From assembly GCF_964340395.1 (NCBI RefSeq), contig NC_135565.1, positions 10,729,242 through 10,746,741 on the forward strand: a stretch of 17,500 nt of DNA. The letters are read 5' to 3'. The position numbers and the translations under genes are program-made. Below are positions 1 to 8,459 of this stretch, one piece after another (the stretch's first letter is position 1; every line of letters begins with the position of its first letter). The DNA comes from Glandiceps talaboti (Eukaryota > Hemichordata > Enteropneusta > Spengelidae). Under the pieces are notes generated by a model. The model made no database searches and had not been told where the DNA came from. It saw only the letters and a program-made list of their open reading frames with translations.

Positions 1-878
1 CCCAGGTAACACGAGTCCATTGTGTGTCATAATATATTTAAGTTTCCATATCAATTTATGAAATAACTCTTTCAACTGCTGTACTTGCAGTCCTAGTATG
101 ATGCCTTTCTCGTGTAGTCAAATTATATAGTGTCAACTGACGGCAAGTTGACTGGTTGCATGCTGTTATGTGTACAAGTATGTAATAGTATTACAACTGT
201 TAATATATTCAGCTCACAGTGAGATCTAGACACTTCTTTGTTTGTTTGTTTGTGGTATATTATACTTTAAGTTACTAATCATAATTGATGAATTACATGG
301 TCTTCGTTAGTATCACTTGTCGATTATATACGGGGATCGTGATTAAATCAATTGAACTGTAACAGTCATTCAAACGAAGATCACTGTAAGCTCAGACCTC
401 TACTAGTACGGTAGAAGAAACTGCAAATATGATTTGTTTCACTGCTACGATTGGAGCGAGCTCAGGAGGCTTTCATATACTAATAACTTGATAAATTACA
501 ACACTGTTACCTGGGTGTTATGAGTTAACTGTTACAGTGATCAAAAAGACGAGGATTGGTTATTTGCTTGGATCTTTATTTATAAAACAATTTTATCATG
601 TCTTCCTCCTTGAAAAATCAATGTGAAACATCATATGCCAAGTCCTTGTTTGTAAATCAATACATGGCAAAAGATTAATAAATGTGTACAATGTTTGTTA
701 TTGCACATACAATAACAAACCTTTTGCACAATTTTTCTTTCGTTTTTTGCAATGTATTGAGTTATAAACATGTACTTGGTCTCTGCTGTTTATATAGAAT
801 GTCAGTTAAGATTATTGCAACAGGGATATTGTTTTTCCCTTCAATTGATTGTGCCTTACATTTTAATTAATATTTCAG
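1..878 (+). other. Last intron of gene A, paralogous to 10773-11363
   Basis: The first 340 bases align with 10773-11080 of gene B's last intron; for example CAACTGACGGCA, TGCTGTTATG and CTCACANTGAGATCTAGACRC occur in both in order. The two copies then diverge and realign over the last 80 bases before the acceptor. A TTTG run at 237-252 is longer here than in B. Positions 549-618 match B in the opposite orientation. No exon is visible here. Confidence 0.65.
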
Positions 879-940
879 ACAGACGTTCTGAACACATATC
901 CTTCTCAAATCCAGAAGACATCGAATTCGGAGAATTTTAA
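879..940 (+). CDS. Terminal exon of an upstream paralogue (gene A), partial
   Basis: This is the last coding exon of a gene that begins before the window. It has acceptor TTAATATTTCAG and reads RRSEHISFSNPEDIEFGEF before TAA. The 62 bases differ from gene B's last exon at about eight positions, and the 3' flank aligns as well. It shows that gene B has an upstream tandem copy on the same strand. AATAAA follows at 991. Confidence 0.65.
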
Positions 941-1385
941 GAAGCGAATACCGAGTTATTTAAAAAAATATCAACCGCTATTGTATCTTTAATAAAAAAT
1001 GTATGGTGACAATAATTTCTTGAAATGTTGAGATATTGACAAGTTATGAATTAACACCGAAAGTGTTAAAGGTTTTAGTGAATTATTTTCTTGCCCAGAA
1101 TATTATAAAATGGATGTTTTCAGCTTTTGATATGGCCAACATTGGTATGCCAGGAATTTACCTTTTGCGGGAAAGGGTGAATTTTGTCTTCTTTTGTAAT
1201 GTTATATCGTCTTAATATGTCCTTTCCTATCGAGATTCATAACTACATAATATATTGACTGATATTTCTATAGTTTTATTTGTCTTCTAACATATCGGTT
1301 GTGGAATCAAGCTGGGATAGTATTTTAAGTCAATGATGACAATACTTAGAAAGGTGTAAAGCACAATATGCGGGAACAATTCCAT
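941..1385 (+). repeat. 3' flank of gene A, paralogous to 11426-11534 plus 13360-13702
   Basis: Colinear similarity continues past the stop codon to about 1385. Shared words include GAATTAACACC, GTTAAAGG, TATCGAGATT and TAGTATNTNAAGT. In copy B the same stretch is split by the 1.8-kb transposon, while here the target site is empty (AAGTTATGAATTAACACC). No gene is seen in it. Confidence 0.65.
991..996 (+). terminator. Polyadenylation signal AATAAA of gene A
   Basis: AATAAA lies 51 bases after the gene A stop, within sequence that aligns with gene B's 3' flank. At the aligned place in B (about 11478-11486) the hexamer is disrupted. Confidence 0.5.
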
Positions 1386-1406
1386 TTTTCTATTATTAAT
1401 TTGATC

Positions 1407-2240
1407 AAATAGTGGCCACATTGTAGTTAAAAATCAATATTTACTGTATTGCTAAACAACTGTAACACACACAGACTCCATTTAAGTGTCTACCCCTGTA
1501 TTACCACATGGAAGCAATCTTTGGAGACTTTGACCTTTATGTTTGATGTTGACCTTCAGGGTCAATTACCAATACCAAGTCATTTCCTGCCTATCACAGA
1601 CACACTGTAGTATTTACATATTGTTAATTTCTCTTAAATCATGATTACAGGTAATATTGAAGAAAATAACTATACGCAAGCATTATTGATGGTGCTCATC
1701 ACATGTACTGAATGGCAGCCATATTTGTAGTAAAAATTGACTATATTACTGCATAACGCAGACTATAATACATAGAGACTCAATTCTAGTGTCTAACCCC
1801 ATATAATCACATGAACACATTCTTGTAAGACAATGACATTTGACCTGTATCTTGACCTACTTGGTAGCCAATAAAAATTAAGCCATTACTTGCATACTGC
1901 ACACACATTGTAGCTATTGTGTGTGGCTAATTGATCTTACATAATGTATATATATCATACAGCACCAAATACAGCCGTTCATTTTGTTCGGTGCGCATAT
2001 CACATTTTACTCAATGGCAGTCATATTTGTAGAAAAACAATAATGAGTTAACACATAACTCAGACAATCAATACAGAGACTACATTGAAGCGTCTAACCC
2101 CTATTACAATGGTCAGACTTTCGTTTGAGACACTGACCTTTGGCCTTGACCTGGATCTTCAGGTTCAACTACCGAAAGTTAGGAATTATTTGCAACATCA
2201 CTTTGTAGTAATTTTTTGTTGCCACCATTAAAAAAATAAT
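1407..2240 (+). repeat. Three degenerate tandem copies of a ~303-bp unit
   Basis: Unit starts are near 1407, 1711 and 2013, marked by TGGCMRYCAYATTTGTAG-like sequence. In each, about 50 bases on, comes a cAGACT/AGAGACT motif, then GTGTCTAMCCCC, and later TGACCTTT...CTTGACCT...TTCAGGTTCAA. The units are diverged and differ by small indels. No coding frame is conserved between them. They lie just beyond the end of A/B paralogy. Confidence 0.6.
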
Positions 2241-4589
2241 GTCTCCAGTCAGTCACATTGAACGGATGTATTTGAGCCTCTGTCTTTTATGAAGACTTGT
2301 TAATACTACAGTGACTTCTTAATATCTACACCAAAATTCAGAGCAAAAATATTATTCACTAACATTTAATAAGAATCTGTCCTCATTTTCTTGTTCATAT
2401 TGATAGACATCATTTTGATATTACAAATTCAACATTGAATGAAAAAAAAGACAGGGTCCCCATATTACTATTTTTGTTACAGCTACATTTCTGAAGTGCG
2501 GTATGCTAGATATGGTTATTTGTCCCATGATGCTTTGCTCCTGTTCCATATTTTGATATGTTGCGTTCCCAAGAAGCTTGTTATTTCATTTCTAGATCTA
2601 GACAGAAACTGTCATCGTGTGATTGTTTCGAACTTCTCGAATAATAACATCACGTTCTACAATGTAAGGTTACTCTGGCCAACTTTTATATCTTATTTAA
2701 TTTTAACTTTGGGTACTCTAGTCGTCAACATCAAGGAAATTGAAAGTGGGTAGGGGAGAGTTCTACTACACTTAATAATGAGTAAAGCTCAAATTAGACT
2801 GCTCGAGGTAATATTACGTTCTCGGGGACCTAAATCATGTGTTATGTTTCGGTGTCTAAGTTCCAGAACGTAAATGATTCTCCACTCCATGTATTGTTCT
2901 AATGTACCAGGATGTATCAAGCTTATCTAAGTCGGGAATTAGCAACACCAGTGTCCTCACACACGCGTATGCTCTTATACTTAGACAGAAGGAAAACACC
3001 GCTCACCAAATGTTGCGTTATAACCAACGATTGAATCTGATCTTTATTTCTTAATTACCGTACCATAAAAGTACTAATTATAACCTTGAAGAGATGGTGA
3101 TGTCATTATTCTAACTATAATTTGTGATCTTTCACTTAGAATCATTGTTTTAGAAGACACGGTGAACGAACTTTTCACCGGAATATTTATGATTAAGATT
3201 CGGGATCATGTCATATGTAGATTGTTCACGTGTAAGACAAATGATGATCACGCCATCGGGAAATTAGATAATAACCCGAATTCAATAATCAACAAGTTAT
3301 CTCATTTTTCAGTGTTAATCTGCATTATTTAATCAAAACACTTGACAATAGTTAGCTATTAGAGATAAATGTAGTTAATACAGGATTAGTAGATAAATCA
3401 ACATATTTGTAGATCATGCTGTTGTTAGCTCCTGCTTGTAATTATGTAGCGCACGTGCAATGGACAATCATACGTTACATTTGATTAAATATGCCAAAAT
3501 TTCAAAATAAGATATATTTCTGGATCACAAGAATGAAAATATGGGTTTAACATATACTGTCGATATTTATTGAAAAAGAATCACACACCAGAATACGTTT
3601 AGACCCAAAACCCAATAATTTTAACTCAAAATACTGAATATTTCGGTCCCGAAACTTGCTGACGTCGTGTCCAGCGGGCTCAATATACAGTACTCGGTAT
3701 TGCTCTCCTCACTGGCTTATTTAGTCGACAAAATAGCTTAACTCACTGTCACAAAGTCGATTTACAAAAGAATAGGAGTAGTACGACAACGTAAGAATTT
3801 ACAGGCCACGTTTTCAACAATAAACGAGGGAAAACAGACTCAGTGCGTACAGCTGATAGTCGAATGCGGCCGTTTTACCAGCGCGGTAACTCTTCTAATC
3901 TTTACGGAAAATATCACTGCAAAATTAGTTGTCAAAACTAAGGTGGTTCAGAAAAGCACGGTTTATTTAATGTGTGTATACATGGCAATTCAATTAGTTT
4001 ATTTGTATACTTAGTTCTCATTAGTCTGCACTTTTTACAGAGTGATCTGTGACTTTGGTCAGCTATCTCGCTTGTAGTACTAGTAAACAATTAATTTATC
4101 TAAGCCCCCAGTGGCAGTAATAATTATCAACATACATGCTTGTAGATATGTACAGTAGACAGAGCTAACGGCATCGTCGCATACCAAGGCCTCTTTTACG
4201 GCACCGTCCAGTACGTGCCATACCAGAGTAAGGCGGAAAAAATGACAGCTCTGGTTTGAGAGAATGAGCTAAAGGGTATACTTGCATGATATTCGTTGTA
4301 TGATACTAGTAATGTCACTCTTGTGATCATCTCAACAACAGTACATTTATCATATCGACTTCATTTGAATAGAGACAACAGGACTTACGTACGTTATCAC
4401 TCCCCATTGCGACCAATCAGTTACAGTGTATTTTTTCAAACCAATCAGCTTGAGAGTATATTTATTTTTTCAAACAATATTATGCGTTTACTTTTGCTAG
4501 CAATAAAAACGGTTGATAAGACAGTGAAGCAAAATCACAGATCGTCATGTATACGTGCTATTCTCTTGTTGTAGATTAAACATTAGATA
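2241..4589. other. Intergenic stretch with no recognised gene
   Basis: AT-rich sequence between the satellite and the B/C-conserved block. A 104-codon frame at 2439-2753 lacks any recognisable domain and starts in an A-run. I see no strong inverted repeat, tRNA-like promoter or simple repeat here. Distal regulatory sequence for gene B could lie here but nothing marks it. Confidence 0.4.
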
Positions 4590-4912
4590 TTGTCTATTGT
4601 TCATAGGGAACAATAACATTCTTTTTATCAGTGAGTCCTGAAGATAATGTTTAATAAGGGATTATCGTTAACGTTAATTTGACTGTGTGTGGTCGTATGC
4701 CCCAATGAATAAACAATAGAATACCTCGATACATTAGAATTTTAGCGTTGCTGTGATCAAGGTACATTTGTCTCGTACGTATACGTGAACAAAATTGTAT
4801 CGACGAACGGCTAAAAGGTGTCATTTGGATTCACGTGAAGACGAGGCGACAGTCAATACACTTTTGTAAATTTAACTACAGCAGCAACAGCAACAGCAGC
4901 AGCAGCAGCAGC

Positions 4913-4945
<33 letters not shown>

Positions 4946-5180
4946 AACAATAACAATAACAAGGAGGAGAAGAATAACAAAAGGTTTGTTGAACAAATTG
5001 ATCCTGCAGTAAATTAGTTCATTAAGTATTTGTAACATGTTACAGCCACACGTTAGCTCACACTGTAAGCATGCCATTCCGACCAGGATTATATATGTGT
5101 GGTCATTTTGAAGGACTTTGATAGTTGGATATATCTAGAGTACAAAACATGCATTTCTAGTGGAATTATCCGAGTCAACA
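4590..5180 (+). promoter_or_regulatory. Block conserved upstream of gene B and putative gene C; candidate promoter/first exon
   Basis: Several words recur in the same order at 16330-16890: TTATCAGTRAGTCSTGAMGA (4627), CAATGAAYRA and CTCGATAC (4703-4733), GCGTTG and TCGTAC (4746-4780), then CCGACCAGGAT and AGGACTTTGA (5079-5121). Because gene B's first coding exon has a splice acceptor upstream, a non-coding first exon is expected, and this is the best place for it. No clear TATA box was found. The CAG/CAA tract at 4879 interrupts the alignment. Confidence 0.35.
4879..4962 (+). repeat. CAG/CAA/AAT trinucleotide tract
   Basis: An imperfect run of CAG, then CAA, then AATAAC units. It makes an open frame with poly-Ser/Asn on + and poly-Val/Ala on -, both artefacts of the repeat. 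The aligned place in the C block (about 16600) has only a short ACAAGAACAGGGACAAC, so the expansion is specific to B. Confidence 0.85.
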
Positions 5181-5363
5181 TGGTTAACTCTACAAAAACG
5201 AGATTTAAACTGAATGCCCTCCTCAAGGGCAATTTAGTCTTAAAATTTTCATTCCTAGACACAACAATTGTTGAAATGCAACAGAACATATGCAATTAAT
5301 TATGTTTTAAATTGTTTGTTTTATTTACTGTTCATCATTTCAGAATGTATTTACCTAGCTAAG

Positions 5364-5708
5364 TTAAGTGTACATTTCACCAGTTTTCAGTAGAGTCTTC
5401 AGGATAGCTATACTGTGGGATATCTGATCTGACATAACAAACAAAGTTGCAATGTTGTATTGTGTTCTAGTTGCTCATTTAACACCAAATATTTAAGCTG
5501 TTTGTCTATTAGTCTGAGTGGTGAAGTACGTGTATGTTTTTGCCATATTATATGTGTAGTGACTAACCAGCCTTGGTCTTATTAACAATTTGTTTACAAT
5601 TAAACATCAGGAAGTGAAAGATTCCACTGTGATCAATAGAGAAACTTGCTGCTATAGTAGGTAGTTTTAGCACAGCTTGAGACAGGCTAAGAGACACAGT
5701 TGGTCGAA
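5364..5708 (+). mobile_element. One-armed copy of the 13711-14142 inverted-repeat element
   Basis: It aligns with 13815-14142 along its length: shared words include GTGGGATATCT, AACAAAGTTGCAATG, TGTGTTCTAGTTGCT, AACAATTTGTTTACAAT and GTGATCAATAGAGAAACTT. The right arm ends AGTTGGTCGAA as in the full copy. The left arm is missing, with no match in 5240-5363, so this copy is truncated or rearranged. It has no coding capacity, so it would be non-autonomous. Confidence 0.6.
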
Positions 5709-5999
5709 CATTGTTGTAGCAGTAGCATTGTTGTTGTTCTCTACGCGGGTGCGCGCACGCGTTCGAGGTAGATTTCCGTTCTTTCGATACTTGCATGTTA
5801 TAGTGTGTGTTCTGTCTTGTCATATATATCGTCTATATATACTATCTGTGGTATCGAATCACCTCTTCATGCTAGCTCAATAAAAGATCTAGAACCAAAA
5901 GGTGATTTACAAATGAATAAACCCAAAAAATGTTAGAATGACGAAAACGTTATATGTATATTAAGTAGCGTCCTGATCTGACAAATATACCATATTTGG
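5709..5999. other. Intergenic; includes a CpG-dense patch at 5741-5766
   Basis: Within AT-rich DNA, about 26 bases contain ACGCGGGTGCGCGCACGCGT, with six CpG in 20 bases. It adjoins the outer end of the one-armed repeat. Nothing else is recognised. Confidence 0.4.
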
Positions 6000-6380
6000 A
6001 GGACAGTGGCCAGCTCTGGTAGGGGTGCGTGGCCAGTGCTGGAAACCCAAGGCCCCCGTTTAGACCCTCTCTGACCAAAACTCAATACTCCATTTTAGAC
6101 CTTTAGTTGTTCTAAAAGATGAAAGTTTAGACCTAAATATATTTTGATTAGGATGCACCATTGTGTGGGCAATTAATGGCAGTAATGATTCCTTAAAGGA
6201 CAATGGACCACATTTTAGACCAAGCAAAATCGAAAATATTGCAAAGTGGACCCCATTTTAGACTCTTCAGCTCGAATAAAAACAAGCCTCATTTTAGACT
6301 AAAGGGCTAGACCATGCACCCAAAAGGGCGGCACATAGTACATATACTCAAATAAGGGGAGTATGCCCCCCGGGGTAATA
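6000..6380 (+). repeat. Interspersed repeat with iterated CATTTTAGAC motif
   Basis: (C)ATTTTAGAC or GTTTAGACC recurs at about 6059, 6091, 6125, 6211, 6253 and 6290, and the block ends GGGCGGCACATAG...GGGGAGTATGCCCCCC. I recall similar CATTTTAGAC...TGCCCCCC repeats from marine invertebrate genomes but cannot name the family. No reading frame is kept across it, and target duplications are not visible. Confidence 0.5.
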
Positions 6381-7198
6381 CATCAATACTTATATTAATT
6401 TCTTCCATTATGATGTGACATATGATATAGCTGCTAGTACTAGTGTTAATATATTTGGTTTTGACCTTGAACTATAAGATAAAATGTAGGGGTTAGTGCT
6501 ATAGGGCCTATCAAACTACAAAAATATTATTTGGAGAAAAAGGCCCAAAACATATTTTCACCACTGGGCACTTATGACCATGAACCATATCTTTTCCGCA
6601 TTGTCTGACTTCACTCTGAACAAAGGTTGGTGATATAATGAGAAAAAAACAACAAAGTATCGAAAAATAGATGTCAACGGGGCTTTTGAGAGATATGTCA
6701 TTTTCAGAACTATTTTTTCACTCGGCCCTTTTTGACAGTGAGCCAACTTTAATTCAAATTTATTTGCACCTAGCTATCTTTTAGAATGGAGGTTGATCTT
6801 TTATGAGCTCGGGCATTACACATGAACTAATTTAGAATTGTTAGAAATGACGAAAATGAAAAAAAAAACGGAGTTAGGCCCTTATGACATGAACCCATTC
6901 AAATGTATTGTATCCATATGGAAGCCCGGTGAGTACAGCGACTGCGACTTGATAACTGCGACCTACGCCTGTCTCCACCGGTCTTCTATAAGTCATTATT
7001 TCCGAATGAAACAAATATTATAGTGATTTAGAGGTCCTTTGGAACAATAAAAGTGAAACGATCACGACATTCGTTTTGATCTATATTGTTGATTACACAT
7101 TAACATTAACATTGATTATTCACTGAGCCTCCATGATTCAGGATGTGTACTACAAAGATACCACCCAACCATAATATTTTCTTGTTTTTTTTTTACAG
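6381..7198. other. Region upstream of gene B's first coding exon, nothing firm
   Basis: Probably the end of gene B's first intron. It contains two loosely similar stretches, GGCACTTATGACCATGAACC (6567) and GGCCCTTATGACATGAACCC (6878), suggesting a decayed repeat. Frames at 6558-6746 (-) and 6838-7023 (+) have no domain and are not called. Confidence 0.35.
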
Positions 7199-7521
7199 AA
7201 CAAGCTCGTCTTCGAATAATACTAAAGATAGCAACAAACATGACGTCGACAAATCATAATGTAGCGACCACTACCAGAGACAGAACAGAAGGAGATGTTT
7301 CGCAAAACATGGCTGGTAACACGCGTGTTGGTGGTACAGAACAATCTAACCAAACCAATGGTATCGTGGAAAGTTACAATTACAAGGCGGCAAAAGTGGC
7401 TAATGGTTTGCAGATTGTGTGTGGTATCGCCTTGGTTCTTATTTTCATAATTGGGCAGTTGTTGGAGATATATTATTTCAGAGGTACTGGTCGTGTGGGC
7501 CCGTTTGGAGCTGGAATATTT
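7199..7521 (+). CDS. Gene B exon with start codon (5'UTR 7199-7239, coding 7240-7521)
   Basis: A strong acceptor (a long T run ending in TTTACAG at 7198) opens this exon and a GTGAGT donor follows at 7522. The ATG at 7240 has A at -3. The 41 bases upstream are open in frame, so a coding extension from an earlier exon cannot be excluded, but the polar N-terminus ahead of the first helix already has a normal length. The exon encodes residues 1-94: a polar tail, then helix 1 (VANGLQIVCGIALVLIFIIG region) and the short loop GTGRVGP. The acceptor means at least one non-coding exon lies upstream; see the block at 4590-5180. Confidence 0.75.
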
Positions 7522-7563
7522 GTGAGTATATGATACACACTGACACACATGCACACATGCCAC

Positions 7564-7631
<68 letters not shown>

Positions 7632-7719
7632 GTCTGTCTGTCTGACTGTCTGACTGTCTGTCTGTCCGTCCGTCCGTCCGTCCATGCCTGTCTGTCCGTC
7701 CGTGTCTGTCAGTCAGTCA

Positions 7720-7771
<52 letters not shown>

Positions 7772-7848
7772 GCCTGCCTGCCTGTCTGTCTGTCTGCCTG
7801 CCTGCCTGCCTGTCTGTCTGTCTGTCTGTCCGTCCGTCCGTCCGTCCG

Positions 7849-7938
<90 letters not shown>

Positions 7939-8404
7939 CGTTTGACGCATTTTATGTTTGCAGTTGAGAATATATGACTTAGTATAATGATATGTGTCTC
8001 TTTAGTAAGTCTGTAATACAAAATGGGTTAGAAGTCACGATATGCACCCCCACAGATAAAAAAAGGTTGATAACAAAATTATAAAAACTATATCTAGATG
8101 TTAAAAAATATTTGATTAATACACCAAATCATAATATGCTGCACTTGTTTTTCTTTGTTTTTTCTCTCAGTTCATTTGTTTTGGTTCTGTTGGTGTTTGG
8201 TCTTCATATTCAAGGACCCGTGTTTCCGTGAGTAAGTTTTTATTATCTATTTTCCAACATAAAGATATTCCTGGTGATTGTGTTTGTTTTATTTTTGTCA
8301 ACAACACTAGACGACGACGGCAGATGACGGTGACAGTGGCTGCTGCTGCTGCTGAAGATGATGATGATGATGAGGATTGTGGTGGTTGTGGGGGTGATGG
8401 TGGA

Positions 8405-8459
<55 letters not shown>

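Noticed and set aside
2439-2753. 104-codon + strand frame
   Set aside because: No domain, low-complexity start, not repeated in the paralogous sequence; length is not surprising in this much DNA.
4835-5077. Poly-Ser/Asn (+) and poly-Val/Ala (-) frames
   Set aside because: Products of the CAG/CAA/AAT tract; there is no domain outside it.
5089-5299. Overlapping 66-68 codon frames on both strands
   Set aside because: Both strands open over the same bases with no domain; typical chance frames.
7563-7938. CRISPR-like regular repetition
   Set aside because: Pure short tandem repeat without spacers in a spliced eukaryotic gene.
7419-7977. Long + strand frames rich in Leu-Ser-Ile-Tyr and Leu-Ser-Val-Cys
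   Set aside because: They are translations of the tetranucleotide tract inside intron 1; the real exon ends at a GTGAGT donor at 7522.
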